DNA of 64,000 nucleotides from Heterobasidion occidentale (GCA_039111635.1 JBCAQO010000002.1:1736001-1800000), one strand, 5' to 3'; positions 31,068 through 41,817 are shown, counted from the first letter of the stretch. Notes: generated by a model not told the origin, from the letters alone. Translations and numbers: made by a program.

Positions 31068-34000
31068 GGTACGAGTGTTCTGTTATTTTATGCCATGCCC
31101 CATTCTTATTTTCTTTTTCCATGCAGCATCCGAGTTTCATTTCTTCTGTCTGGATCACCCAAGCTTTGTTTCTTCATTCTCGATCGATTTTTGGTTGCAC
31201 TTATATGTGAGTTTCCTATATGTTCAAATTCCTGAGGATCATAGTATTCAGCTCGGTCCTATTGAGGGCTCATCTCGAGATTTCTCAGTCACACTTCTAT
31301 ATTTTTTCTGCTCGGTCGTTTTATGCTTTCTTTTCTGCTTCAGTATATGTCTTTCTTACATTGATTCTGATATGATAGTGGTCTGTTCGATACTTTCTGC
31401 TTATGAATTCGGTCTGTGTGTACAATACAACAACTCCACAGGTTTTGAGAACGGACGGTTTACGCTCACGTTGATCGCATTGGGCAGCGCGCTTCTTTCG
31501 AGCCCACGGGGCATTCATCTTTCATTTACAACAGGCTTGTATACTTTGTTTTTACTGGTCCGGAGATGCCTGCGTACTGTAGAGCAATGCGAATGCATTT
31601 ACGGCTATGGTGACAAGAAATCGGATTCACCAAAAGCTCAGTCTAAGCAGCCGGAACCGGTCCGAGTGGCGCACGTGAATGCAGTGGCGACAAATTGGAA
31701 TATGCCGAGCCAGCCTGAGAATCGGTTCTCGGGTACAATGTATAAGCGGGTCGACCAAAAAGTGAAGCCGGTGGCTGGAACGTTCCCGGAGTTTGCCCGA
31801 GTCGTGAGACAATTCCCGGAAGATCCCTTGCTTAGTCTGCCGATTTTGACTCCCAATCCTCCGGAATTCAAGCCGACAGAAAGGATTTCAGAGGAAGGAA
31901 TGAAAATGTTGCTTATTAATGAGGAAGGATGGCTTTGGCCGGAAGAAATCAAGTTATTTCAGCATATTATGGTGCTAAATCAAGATGCATTGGCATTTGA
32001 AGAAGATCAGAGAGGGACTTTCAAGGAATCATATTTCTCTCCATATATTATTCCAGTCGAACCTCATACACCTTGGATTTATAAAAATATTCCCATTCCT
32101 CCAGGAATCAAGGACAAGGTTATCAAGTTACTCAAAGACAAAATGAAGGCAGGAGTGTATGAACACAGTCAATCGGCATATAGGTCTAGATGGTTCTGCG
32201 TCTTGAAGAAGAATGGAAAACTCAGGATTGTTCATGATCTTCAGCCATTAAACAAGGTTACTATTCGGGATGCAGGACTTCCTCCAATCGTCGATGACTT
32301 TGTGGAGCCTTTCGCAGCAAGAGCTTGTACTACAGTTTTTGATTTATTCTGGGGCTTCGACGGAAGAAAAGTGCATCCAGATAGCAGGGACCTGACAGCC
32401 TTTTTGACTCCTTTAGGTGCTCTTAGGCTGACTTCAATGCCAATGGGATTTACCAACTCGGTTGCAGAATTTCAGAACAGCATGGTTTTTATTCTGCAAG
32501 ACGAAATACCTGATAAAGCAAACATTTTTATAGATGACTTAGGAATTTCAGGGCCAGAGACTACCTATCCTGATGAGAACGGTAACCTAGAAGTTCTAAA
32601 AGAAAATCCAGGAATCAGGAGATTTATTTGGGAGCATGCAGTCGACGTTCATAGAATTATGCATCGAATGAAGCACGAGGGTGGTACCTTTTCGCCAAAC
32701 AAAGCACAAATTTGCAGAAAGGAAGTGGTCATTGTCGGGCAGAAGTGTACTCCAGATGGGAGGAAACCAGAAGACAAGAAAGTGGAGAAAATTCTTAAAT
32801 GGCCAACGCTGGCCACGGTAAAGGAAGTGCGCGGCTTTCTAGGATTATGCGGTACAGTTAGGATTTGGATTCCAAATTACTCACAGATAGCTAGGCCGCT
32901 TACAGAACTTGTGCGGAAGAACACAGAATTTATTTGGGATGACAGGAGGGAAAAAGCTTTCAATATGCTCAAGCAACTCGTATCTTCGGCACCAGCGCTC
33001 AGACCAATTGACTATGAGTCATCAAATCCAATCATCTTATCAGTTGACTCCAGCTATGTAGCTGTAGGTTTCATTCTCTCTCAGCTTGATGATCAAGGAA
33101 GAAGAAGACCCGCTCGGTACGGATCGCTACCAATGAGCGAAGTTGAATCTAGATATTCTCAGCCCAAACTGGAATTATTTGGATTATACAGAGCACTCAG
33201 ACACTATAGGCTATACATTATAGGCGTCAAGAATCTTTATGTGGAAGTAGATGCAAAATACATCAAAGGAATGTTAAACTCGCCAGACTTACAACCAAAT
33301 GCAGCTATTAATAGATGGATTCAAGGAATCTTGCTCTTTGATTTCACACTGGTCCATGTTCCAGCAGAAAGGTTCAAGGCTGAAGATGCCTTATCAAGAA
33401 GAAGGTTAGGAGAAGATGAAGAAGCAGAATTTGACGATGATAGCTGGCTAGAGTCTATTACTTATCATGTCGGCGGAGTAGGGAAAGAATACCCAACAGG
33501 AGCCATTCAAAAGACAAGAAGCTATCAAGTAGAAGACCTTCCATCTACATTTGCAGCAGCTATCTCTCAGGAAAAGAATTTGCAGGACATATTCAAATTT
33601 CTGCAAACACTTCAATATCCAGAATATGTTAAATCAACCCAAGACGATAGGAGGTTTATACAGAAAGCTACCAAGTTTTTTATTCAGAAAGACAGTATGT
33701 TCAAAAGGAATGGAGATAAGCCACCCTTAAAAGTTATCTTTGACAAAAATCAACGGTTAGATATTCTGACAAGAGCGCATGAAGGATTAGGCCACAGAGG
33801 AGAACAAGCGGTGTTTGAAACTATCCGGATCAGGTTCTTTTGGCCACATCTGTTCAATGACGTACGTCACCATGTACGATCATGTCATGAATGCCAAATT
33901 AGGAGCACTAGAAGAGTTGAAGTGCCTTTGACAATATCGACACCTAGTACGGTCTGGAGTAAGATTTATGTTGACATAATGCTCATGCCACTTGCTAAAG

Positions 34001-34614
34001 GATACAGATATATTGTGGCAGCCAGAGACGATTTATCTAGAGCCTCAGAAGGACGAGCCTTGCGTAGGGCAGACTCTAAGTCACTGATGAAATTCTTCTG
34101 GGAGCAAATATATTGTCGTTATGGAGCAGTAGGCGAAGTCGTCACAGATAATGGATCAGAAGTCAAAGGAGCATTTAAGCTTCTTTTGGAACGAATGGGA
34201 ATCCCTCAAATCACTATCTCACCCTATAACTCTAAAGCCAATGGAGTCGTTGAAAGAGGGCACTTTATCATCAGGGAATCAATTGTCAAGGCATGCGAAG
34301 GGAACATTGCGAAGTGGCCAGAAAAGGTACAAGAAGCATTCTTTGCTGATAAGATCACAATCAGCAAAGTCACAGGATTTTCGCCATACTATCTTTTACA
34401 TGGAGTTCACCCAGTCCTGCCCTTTGACTTAACAGAATCTACATTTATGGTAAAAGGCTTCAAAAGTGGTATGTCAAGAGCAGATCTTTTAACTTTGAGG
34501 ATGCGGCAAATCCAGAAGCGGCAGACAGATTTGGATAGAGCAGCAGCCCAGCTGACAAAGTTTAGGATCAGATCAAAAGAGAAGTTTGAGAAGAAGTTCC
34601 AAAAGCGGATGTGA
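30991..34614 (+). CDS. GyF RT-RNase H-integrase (1207 residues, internal TGA at end)
   Basis: Residues ~1-200 (30991-31600) are T-rich and strongly hydrophobic and may not be translated. RT proper begins near 31750 with motifs WFCVLKKNGKLRIVHDLQPLN, TTVFDLFWGFDG, MPMGFTNSVAEFQ and active site FIDDLGI (YMDD in other elements), then FLGLCGTVRIWIPNYS. RNase H has LSVDSSYVAVGF, KLELFGLYRAL and VEVDAKY. The integrase zinc domain is HEGLGHRGEQ...CHECQ, with a DDE core of YVDIM, VTDNGSE and GVVERGH. All catalytic residues are present. An in-frame TGA at 34612-34614 separates the last ~98 codons. The frame overlaps the previous one by 77 bp. Confidence 0.93.
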   Translation: MRSSCVRIPGMHTLGKILQRLARLIRVRVFCYFMPCPILIFFFHAASEFHFFCLDHPSFVSSFSIDFWLHLYVSFLYVQIPEDHSIQLGPIEGSSRDFSVTLLYFFCSVVLCFLFCFSICLSYIDSDMIVVCSILSAYEFGLCVQYNNSTGFENGRFTLTLIALGSALLSSPRGIHLSFTTGLYTLFLLVRRCLRTVEQCECIYGYGDKKSDSPKAQSKQPEPVRVAHVNAVATNWNMPSQPENRFSGTMYKRVDQKVKPVAGTFPEFARVVRQFPEDPLLSLPILTPNPPEFKPTERISEEGMKMLLINEEGWLWPEEIKLFQHIMVLNQDALAFEEDQRGTFKESYFSPYIIPVEPHTPWIYKNIPIPPGIKDKVIKLLKDKMKAGVYEHSQSAYRSRWFCVLKKNGKLRIVHDLQPLNKVTIRDAGLPPIVDDFVEPFAARACTTVFDLFWGFDGRKVHPDSRDLTAFLTPLGALRLTSMPMGFTNSVAEFQNSMVFILQDEIPDKANIFIDDLGISGPETTYPDENGNLEVLKENPGIRRFIWEHAVDVHRIMHRMKHEGGTFSPNKAQICRKEVVIVGQKCTPDGRKPEDKKVEKILKWPTLATVKEVRGFLGLCGTVRIWIPNYSQIARPLTELVRKNTEFIWDDRREKAFNMLKQLVSSAPALRPIDYESSNPIILSVDSSYVAVGFILSQLDDQGRRRPARYGSLPMSEVESRYSQPKLELFGLYRALRHYRLYIIGVKNLYVEVDAKYIKGMLNSPDLQPNAAINRWIQGILLFDFTLVHVPAERFKAEDALSRRRLGEDEEAEFDDDSWLESITYHVGGVGKEYPTGAIQKTRSYQVEDLPSTFAAAISQEKNLQDIFKFLQTLQYPEYVKSTQDDRRFIQKATKFFIQKDSMFKRNGDKPPLKVIFDKNQRLDILTRAHEGLGHRGEQAVFETIRIRFFWPHLFNDVRHHVRSCHECQIRSTRRVEVPLTISTPSTVWSKIYVDIMLMPLAKGYRYIVAARDDLSRASEGRALRRADSKSLMKFFWEQIYCRYGAVGEVVTDNGSEVKGAFKLLLERMGIPQITISPYNSKANGVVERGHFIIRESIVKACEGNIAKWPEKVQEAFFADKITISKVTGFSPYYLLHGVHPVLPFDLTESTFMVKGFKSGMSRADLLTLRMRQIQKRQTDLDRAAAQLTKFRIRSKEKFEKKFQKRM

Positions 34615-34908
34615 TCTGGACCCTTCGACCCAGGAGACTTGGTTTTGGTGCGGCATACAGAAATAGAAAAGAGTCTAGACAGGAAGGCCAAGCCAAGATA
34701 CAGAGGGCCTTATCAAATAGTACGACGTAATCAAGGCGGTGCCTACATTCTTAGCGAATTAAGCGGAGAAATTATGAGGGAGAAATATGCAGCATTCAGG
34801 ATTCTACCATACATTGCCAGAGATAGGAAGGCTCAAAGAATCATGCAGTCTAGATACAGAGGAGGGAACATAGAATCTGAAGACAGCAGCTCAGAAGAGG
34901 AAGACTAA
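34615..34908 (+). CDS. GyF integrase C-terminal barrel (after the TGA)
   Basis: In the same frame as the integrase, immediately after the TGA. It reads FDPGDLVLVRHTEIEKSL, then RYRGPYQIVRRNQGGAYIL, the GPY/F module of a gypsy integrase, and ends in an acidic tail SEDSSSEEED. Families of this kind have Trp or another residue at the TGA position, so it looks like one nonsense change or a read-through codon. Confidence 0.85.
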   Translation, partial: SGPFDPGDLVLVRHTEIEKSLDRKAKPRYRGPYQIVRRNQGGAYILSELSGEIMREKYAAFRILPYIARDRKAQRIMQSRYRGGNIESEDSSSEEED

Positions 34909-35104
34909 AAATAGAAAAGAAGCTAGAAGAACGGTGATCAAGAAGACGTGGATTAACATGAGCTTGATGCCAAGAAATTAGAAGAAGAAGCCCAGAAAAT
35001 CAGGACACACAAGTGCCTATAGGAATGGAAGAAGGAGGAAACCGTAAAAGTCATCAAACAGAGAATTCCACATTCCACTCACCATCATCTTCACCCTCTG
35101 AAAC

Positions 35105-35738
35105 ATGTCGTCTAACTCATTCACCATGAAGCCTTTGCTTAAAATCGGACAGGGGATCAATATCTATCCATACAGTGCTGTACCAGTAACTACTGGGCAA
35201 AGCTCAACAACAGGAACGATCTGCATCATGGAGCATATGGAAGCAGACCCTTCCTCACTATATTCACCAGCGCCTACTTTAACGCGTGGGCTGATTCACC
35301 TGTTTGATATGTCAGGGGGATTGAGAATAGAAAAAAAGGTGTGGATCTTGGAGAAGGCAGGATTAGATGCGGTATGGGAAAAGAAGAGATTGTTGACAAG
35401 GTGCGAAGAAGAAGACATGGATGGAAGTAGATGTCCAACAGTATCTGGGAACGGATCCCATGGTGAGCCTGTTCAGAGGATCAGTGCGTAGCGAAGAACA
35501 GGGAAAAGTTCACTGGTGGGCTGATCATATCCTGGTGCCTAGTGTTGCAGCAGACGTGATAGGTATTCTCAGTTACTCATTCAGAATGCCGGACATCACT
35601 TTATTCTTCGCTCGTCCTTACTTACAATTTGTTCCAAGCCTTGGGGAGATAGCAGACAAGTCTGCTGGTTTGCCAGTATTTATTTCCAGGCTTCAGCGCG
35701 ATGAGAAAGAGACCAAGGACTGGAAATTTGGCAATTAA
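35105..35738 (+). CDS. GyF 3' ORF, unknown function, one frame change
   Basis: First frame ATG 35105 to 35491 (128 residues, starting MSSNSFTMKPLLKIGQGI); a second frame is open 35421-35738 (SVRSEEQGKVHWWADHILV ... LFFARPYLQFVPSLGE). The content of the two suggests a single protein of about 200 residues broken by one indel near 35430-35490. No known domain. It lies between integrase and the 3' LTR, where accessory or env genes sit in some elements. Confidence 0.5.
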
Positions 35739-36090
35739 ACATTTTTTTGATTTCTCACTTGCATTATACTGGACGAAGCGGGTATTTTTCATCTCCACTG
35801 TTGTTTTTGTCATTTTTATTTTCAGTTTACATTTACGCAAAGACTTATGAGGACGCAGACATTGGAAAGAACATTTAGGAGCATACATGGTAGCGGCACA
35901 AAGTTAATACCGGAAAATCTGGAGCGGTCGCGGCTTTAACAGTTCAAAAGCTTGGCTATGGACAAATTACAAGAAGGGTCCAGTAACACGAAATGACAAG
36001 GTGACTACAGCTTGGAGTGAGAAAAAGAGAAGAGAGCGTAATCTGTGGCAATATATTAAGGCCAGCCAAGCATGTCAATTGTCAAACATC
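35739..36090. other. GyF intergenic stretch
   Basis: AT-rich, no convincing frame, no repeat seen. It separates two small 3' frames. Confidence 0.5.
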
Positions 36091-36369
36091 ATGTCGACTA
36101 ACCACAGTGAACGGTCGTCATTGTGGAATACTCTCCCTCGATCATTATTCCGCAAGCGGAGCACCATCTTCCCTCAGCCACCAGTAGACTTCCAGCCACT
36201 TATAGTTCCATCTCAGCCACAGCCGGATTTGATTGACGTCGCATCAGTGTTTCCTCCCCCACGCTCATTCTCATCTATTTTATCTGAACTATACACCGTG
36301 TCGACCTTGCATTACTCGCACCACCCATCACCGTTTCAGAAACACCAGTTAATGTGCCCGGTACCATAG
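36091..36369 (+). CDS. GyF small 3' ORF, Ser/Pro-rich
   Basis: ATG at 36091 (MSTNHSERSSLWNTLPRSLF), 92 residues, rich in Ser, Pro and His. It overlaps the next frame at 36354, so the two could be one protein joined by a frame change. No domain recognised; weak candidate. Confidence 0.35.
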   Translation: MSTNHSERSSLWNTLPRSLFRKRSTIFPQPPVDFQPLIVPSQPQPDLIDVASVFPPPRSFSSILSELYTVSTLHYSHHPSPFQKHQLMCPVP

Positions 36370-36812
36370 CAATTACCCCCGTGGAGCCCGGAATTCGGAT
36401 GCCGCCGATGCGGGCAGGAGGAGTAATGATGGGGGTAACGGTGATTACAGAACAAAATGGAGTATGGTTGGAGGAAGGAGTGTCGATCGACATTATCGAG
36501 AAGAAGGAGAATGGAGTATTTGACTATCAGTCAATTGTCCTGGGGCAGAGAATCTGGAGGGACGATAGAATTGCAGTCTTTTCAGGGAAAGCAGGTGGCA
36601 AGCAGATCGTTGTTATCACCTCTACACATCGGATCAACTCACCCCCTCCCACGGGATATGCTCTGTATCATAACTTTGGCGAGTACATTCGTGCTCTTTT
36701 TATCTCTGATTGTGAACGGGAAGTAACATCCACTGAGGATGTAGAGGAAATCGCCAAGCGGGCATTAGGAGGTGCTGGGGCTCAGATATTTCGTCGCTTT
36801 CGTCATGTCTAA
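36354..36812 (+). CDS. GyF last 3' ORF, unknown function (about 150 residues)
   Basis: The frame is open from 36288. The nominal start is GTG at 36354; the first ATGs are near 36399 (MPPMRAGGVMMGVTV). The product looks globular (YQSIVLGQRIWRDDRIAVF, GKQIVVITSTHRI, YALYHNFGEYIRALF, ending AQIFRRFRHV). No known motif, and no signal peptide or membrane segment evident. It is the final gene before the 3' LTR. Confidence 0.5.
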   Translation: MPGTIAITPVEPGIRMPPMRAGGVMMGVTVITEQNGVWLEEGVSIDIIEKKENGVFDYQSIVLGQRIWRDDRIAVFSGKAGGKQIVVITSTHRINSPPPTGYALYHNFGEYIRALFISDCEREVTSTEDVEEIAKRALGGAGAQIFRRFRHV

Positions 36813-37021
36813 TCTTGTTTTATGGTGTGCTCCATAAATTTTCTTACAGTCTATCCTTTCTTCCCTTTTGATTTTCTATGAACATACTTTTGGCATCGCC
36901 ATTCAACATCTTTTAACATTCATTAGTACTTCTCAGTTTCTTTTTTTGAAATCATAGAATCACGCAGTCTAAATAGAACATACGGTCAACCGGGGACGGT
37001 TGAAGGCTAGTGCCCCGCGGG

Positions 37022-38023
37022 TGTCGTGCTCACACATTGTTAGGCATCAAATAGTGATGATAGAATGGAGGACAGATTATCTGACTAGAAGGAAGAGAAG
37101 GGAAATGACTTAGAATGGAAGGGACAATTAATTCCGATTTTCTACATATTTTTCGAGTATTTTTACCACTTAAACTTGATTCCCTATCCCTTTTCATACT
37201 TATATATTTCGCTTTTGGACAGATTCCAGAGCCTAGGGTCTATTTTAGAAAGGGCTAGACCATGGCACAACAATAAAGAATGGAAAGAAAGCAGTGGAAT
37301 CTGGTAGAATAGAAAGGAACCTTAGTGGAAGGATGGAGAATGTTAAGGAAAGGACAAGGTCTAGGCCATTCCAAGCTGCAAGGAGGAAAAGGTTCTGATC
37401 AGTTCTAGAGGAAGCTGAAGGAACATTCTACCACATTCTGAACCTTTCTCTTGCTTTCCTTTCTGTTCCTCTGCTTTCCTCCCTATTCTTTTATTTCTAC
37501 AGCATTCTTTGTGACTCACAATGACTCTACTCAGCCTGTATATACTAGGAAGGAGATTCCCACTTGAAATAGTATATAAGGAGGCTGATTGTCCTGCTTT
37601 AGGCAGAGACCATCTCTCCCCCTTACTTTTACTCAGTCAGTCAGTGCCAGTCAATAAGTTCTTTGAGTGATATCAGTTGGAGATAAGCTTCAAGACTTGA
37701 AGGGATACTAGACGAACTAGTAGCTCGCCTTCAATCTGTGTAGCACCTCAGCAGCTAGAATCACAAAGTTCTTAAGCCTCTCCTCATTATCTCATTTTAC
37801 ATTTACGGAGTATTGTCCTCGTTAGTGGTCTGGCACCACTTCAGAAATTCATTAAATATCTCAGGATATTCTCATCGTCGCCTATAACAGTGACCAACAT
37901 CTGTGTATCGTGCCAACACCAGAAGGTATCATCTAGAACAGCAATCAAACGAACACTAGGTACATCCGGAAAAACAGGAAACCCCGATCGTATCTAGGAG
38001 TGAAACCATTCCTCACCGCGACA
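37022..38023 (+). repeat. GyF 3' LTR (1002 bp)
   Basis: Partner of 24905-25904. Differences include TATATATTTCGC versus TATATTTCGC, GGACAG versus GGGACAG, and the stretch near 37790-37800. It is followed by CCGG. Confidence 0.95.
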
Positions 38024-38290
38024 CCGGGAAACGGGGAATAACAAACTCTGTAAGGGGATCCGCGACCGGGACGCCTTCCGAGGGGATGTCATCCTCGCTG
38101 TCGTAATCCAAGTCTGTGTCGTCAATGAGCGTGGGTGTGGTAGTAGGCGGGGAGATGGTGCGCAGGATGAAGGGGTTGGGGGAGGAGTGTTGGAGGCGTG
38201 AGGGGAAGCGGTAGTGGAAGACATTCTGATGTTGCTAAGAATATAACGGGGAGAGTTGTGTAAGAAGAGGTGTGCGGGGGCAAGGGACAT
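38024..38290 (-). pseudogene. GyB ORF3, N-terminal part
   Basis: Minus strand start MSLAPAHLF..SPRYILSNIRM near 38290, matching GyA at 21111. Then the Ser/Thr/Pro-rich N-terminus shifts frame near 38200. It is cut by GyF at 38024, and the rest of the protein lies at 24904-23495. The preceding TATA box is at 38341-38348. Confidence 0.7.
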
Positions 38291-38486
38291 TCGAGTTGTA
38301 GCTGGGATGCTGAGGAACGTTTTTGTCCGATGCAGGGTGTCTTTTATACGACGGAGGAGATGCCAATGGTGGCGGCGGCGTGAAGGGATCCGAGGACAAG
38401 GGCGATGGTGATGGAGACAGCGGTGAGAGCAAGAGTCACGACAACGGTATAAACGGCTACTGTGGATAGAGTGGGGTCGAAAGGGG

Positions 38487-40238
38487 TCATAGTCGTTTGC
38501 CTGGCCATGCCAATCCTCGGTTGGTCTGCTTTTGTAGCTCCTGGTATGCTTGAGTCCGCCAATTAGAGCTGTCCGATCGCTTCTGCTGTAGCTTTGATCG
38601 AGACGAGTCTATATTGGGCTTCTTTGGCTGCGCTTCTCGATCGTTGATCGTCGGTGGTGGCACTTTTGATCGAGGAACCAGGGGCGGCCTCTTTAGCTGC
38701 GTCATTCGTTTGTTGATCTCTTCCATGATCTGGGGGATAGCTAATCCTGTGGCGAGAAGCTTCTTTCCGATCGGATGCTTCTCGAGCTTCTTTCTGATTT
38801 GATCTTCTTCGGCTACTCTGTTGAGTTCTAATTCGATCACCAGAGCCAGAATGGAGGCTTCCATTCCTTTGACTGCCCGAGGGTGCCGGTGGTAGAAGTC
38901 TTTTATGGCTTTTTGTGCGTTAGTGACGTTTGCCGCGGCTTCCCAAGAGTTGTCCGATTCCGGGTAGCCCTTCCATTTGATCAGGTACTGCAGGATCTTC
39001 CATCGTCCGAAGCGTCTAGCTCCGACAATGGCTTCGACTTCAAATTCTTCTTGCCCTTCGATCAGGTCCGGAGCCGGTTTAGGGTAGTTCGGACCATAGA
39101 CCTCGTTTTCCTTGTAGGGCGTGAGTCGACTAGCATGGAAGACGTCATGAATGCGCTTCCAGCTGTTGGGCAGTTTCAACCTGAAGTTGACATTTCCTAT
39201 GGTGTCGATGATTTCAAATGGCCCAAAGCGTTTGGGTCTCAGTTTCTCTGATGGGTGATCGGTGTGGATGTTCTTCCCATCAAGCCATACTTGATCTCCT
39301 TTCTTGAAAGGCGGCAGGTCCGTTCCAAAACGGTCGTGCTGTATCCTCATGGCTTCGGCTGCAATTTCGAGGCTGGCTTGTGCTTCCTTCCTAGCACGTT
39401 GCAGAGCTTCGAGGCGAGTGTTGGCGGTGGGGACATTCGTGTTTCCGATGATGGCTGGGTAAGCCCGTGGTTGATATCCATGGAGAAGTTCAAATGGCGA
39501 CTTCTGCGTGGCCGAGTGCTGATGGGTATTGTGGGCGTATTCCGCATAAGGGATTAATCCGGCCCAATCGTCCTGTGAAGAGCTGCAAAATGCTCTTAGG
39601 TATTGTTCCAGTTCCTGATTCATTCGTTCAGTAGCACTGTCTGTCTGTGGGTGATAGGCTGTGCTTAAAGCGGATTTGATTCCCAATTCTTTGAGCAGGG
39701 CTTGTGCTACTTTTGAAGCGAATTGAGTTCCTCTATCCGATATGATTTTATCTGGCAGTCCATAGCGTCTCCAGGTGTTTTCTAGCAAGATTTTAGCCGT
39801 TCCATCAGAGTCGATGGTTTTCAGGCATGGAGTTATTACTGCAGTTTTGGTGAATCGATCGGTTACTACATGTAGCGAGTCGTATCCGTTTGATTCTGGT
39901 AGATCTGTAATAAAATCCATGGTTATTGTTCCGAAGGGTCGATCTGGGATTTCTGTTGGTTGCAATGGTACCATGGTAGGATGTGTGTCATTCTTGGTGG
40001 ATTGACAGATGGCGCATCCTTCCACATATTGGTGAACTGTGTTTGATATTCCTGGCCAAGTAAATTCCTGTCTGACTAAGGCTAGAGTTCCTCTTTGTCC
40101 TGGATGTCCTGCTGCTAGATTGTCATGGTTTAGTTTGATGATATCTTGACGAAGTTGTTCGTTCCGAGGGACATATATCTTTCCTCGGTGAAGGACCAAT
40201 CCTTCTTCTTTGTTCCATTCTTGTAAACCTTTCTTCAT
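38487..40238 (-). CDS. GyB integrase, chromodomain and tail
   Basis: 583 residues without interruption, the best copy of this region. H2C2 zinc domain (HDNLAAGHPGQRG...CAICQ), DDE core (TMDFITD, ISDRGTQF, ATERMNQE), GPF barrel, VFHASRLTPY, chromodomain (VEAIVGARRFGRW.ILQYLIKWKGYPESDNSWE) and tail with one IGKKLLATGLAI unit ending NRGLAWPGKRL. It shows that the breaks in GyA here are single-base losses. The upstream frame is lost near 40307, where GyB has AAA against AAAA in GyA. Confidence 0.93.
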   Translation of the reverse strand: MKKGLQEWNKEEGLVLHRGKIYVPRNEQLRQDIIKLNHDNLAAGHPGQRGTLALVRQEFTWPGISNTVHQYVEGCAICQSTKNDTHPTMVPLQPTEIPDRPFGTITMDFITDLPESNGYDSLHVVTDRFTKTAVITPCLKTIDSDGTAKILLENTWRRYGLPDKIISDRGTQFASKVAQALLKELGIKSALSTAYHPQTDSATERMNQELEQYLRAFCSSSQDDWAGLIPYAEYAHNTHQHSATQKSPFELLHGYQPRAYPAIIGNTNVPTANTRLEALQRARKEAQASLEIAAEAMRIQHDRFGTDLPPFKKGDQVWLDGKNIHTDHPSEKLRPKRFGPFEIIDTIGNVNFRLKLPNSWKRIHDVFHASRLTPYKENEVYGPNYPKPAPDLIEGQEEFEVEAIVGARRFGRWKILQYLIKWKGYPESDNSWEAAANVTNAQKAIKDFYHRHPRAVKGMEASILALVIELELNRVAEEDQIRKKLEKHPIGKKLLATGLAIPQIMEEINKRMTQLKRPPLVPRSKVPPPTINDREAQPKKPNIDSSRSKLQQKRSDSSNWRTQAYQELQKQTNRGLAWPGKRL

Positions 40239-41784
40239 GTTTCGAGGTCCTAAGGTTTTAATCTTGGCTAGGGTTTCTAGTAGCCATTCGTCTTTCCTAT
40301 TTCTTCAATGATTCGTTTCCGGAGGTCGTCGTCTATTATGGTAACGCCTCCTCGTCCAGTTGCCCTTATGTGAAGTATTTGATGAGGGTCCCAACTGTTG
40401 TTGTATTGATGGCATTGATTTCTGCGAAAGGTCTTCGGATCTTTTCTATGTTATTGAAAAGTTTGGGTTCCAAGAGTGTTTCGCCTGAATTGTCAAATTC
40501 CACCCCCTTTTTATGGTCTGGACGCCGTGACAGACCGTCGGATTTATTAGTGACTCCTGCCTTGTGCGTCAACTTATAGTCGAAACACGAGAGGTAGAGT
40601 GACCATCGTGCTTGTCGACGGTTTAGTTCTGGCTTGAACGGAACCATTGAGGTTCTTGTGGTCCGTCCAGACGTCTACCGGGTGGTCGGCGCCCTCCAGA
40701 TAGTGTCGCCAAGCTTCAAAAGCTCGAACGACTGCCAGCAACTCTTTATCATAGATTGGGTAGTTGCGTTCTGTTGGTGAGAGCGACTTGGAGATATAAG
40801 CACATGGGTGCCATTTTCCATCTTTGGCGACTTGTGATAAAACTGCTCTGGTGGCGAAGTCGGAAGCGTCACATTCGATGTGAAACGGGTCCTTGTGTCT
40901 GGCATAACGAGCACTGGAGATTCTGTAAATATTCGTTTTAACGTTTGAAACGCTTCTTCGCATGCTGGTGTCCAATCCCAGGTGCGTTCCTTCTGTGTTA
41001 GCTCAAATAGAGGTCTTGCTATTTTGAGTAATCTTTGATAAATCTGCGATAAAAATTGCAAAAACCTAAAAATGATTGCACTTCCTTGACTTTTCCAGGG
41101 GTTGGCCAGTCCATAATGCCGGCCACCTTAATCGGGTCCATTTCTAGATGTCCGTGTGATATAACATATCCAAGATAGTCGATTTTCTTTTTGTGGAAGT
41201 GGCACTTCGAGGGTTGTAGGTACAGATCGTTGTCCTGTAAGATCTGTAAAACCTTTCGAACAGTCTTGATGTGGTCATCCATTGTTTCAGAGAATACTAG
41301 GATGTCGTCCATATAGATTGCCACTAATCCGGCGTAGATGAGGTCTTTGAAGAGGGCGTTCATCATAGTTTGGAATGTTGCCGGCGAGTTGGTTAATCCA
41401 AAGAACATCACCAGAGGTTCGTACATTCCTAAATTGGTGACGAACGCGGCCAGTTTCTCGCTTCCTTCTTTCATGCGTACGTTGTTGTATCCTGTATCGA
41501 CATCCATTAGTGAAAAGTATACAGCTTCGGCCAGAAGGTCCAGTAATTCTTGAATAATCGGCAAAGGGTACTTGTTCTTGATTGTTATTTCATTGAGTTT
41601 GCAATAATCCATTTACTGGTCGTAGTTTCCCGTTCTTTTTCTTGATGAAGAAGAATGGGGATGCCATGTGCGATTTGGATTCTCTGATGAATCCTTTCTG
41701 GAGGTTTTCGTCTATGAATTTCTTGAGTTCCACTTGCTCTCCAGGGCTAAGACTGTATAGCTTGGGTTTGAGCGAGTGATCCAT
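40239..41784 (-). pseudogene. GyB reverse transcriptase-RNase H
   Basis: Same motifs as GyA, including intact [12 protein letters not shown] (near 41290-41320) where GyA is shifted. Frame changes near 41610, 41040, 40890, 40650 and 40400 each correspond to one base more or less, mostly in a homopolymer, relative to GyA. RNase H residues are all present across frames. Confidence 0.9.
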
Positions 41785-41817
41785 TCCTTCCTTGATTTCT
41801 ATTTTGTGATCCCAAGG

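Larger units (their letters stand above)
24905..38023 (+). mobile_element. GyF: complete Ty3/gypsy element of a second lineage
   Basis: LTRs 24905-25904 and 37022-38023 are nearly identical, differing mainly in homopolymer and small indels. The 4-bp target duplication CCGG lies at 24901-24904 and 38024-38027. GyA shows the uninterrupted site (TTTCCCGGCTGAAATG near 21372). It has three long overlapping frames (gag; protease plus a long unknown region; RT-RNase H-integrase) and small 3' frames. No chromodomain. It is the youngest-looking insertion here. Confidence 0.95.

Noticed and set aside
31069..31126. A GTACGA...CATGCAG stretch of 58 bp that looks like a fungal intron between the GyF protease and RT frames
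   Set aside because: Removing it would not bypass the TAG at 31065-31067 just upstream, so it does not join the two frames.
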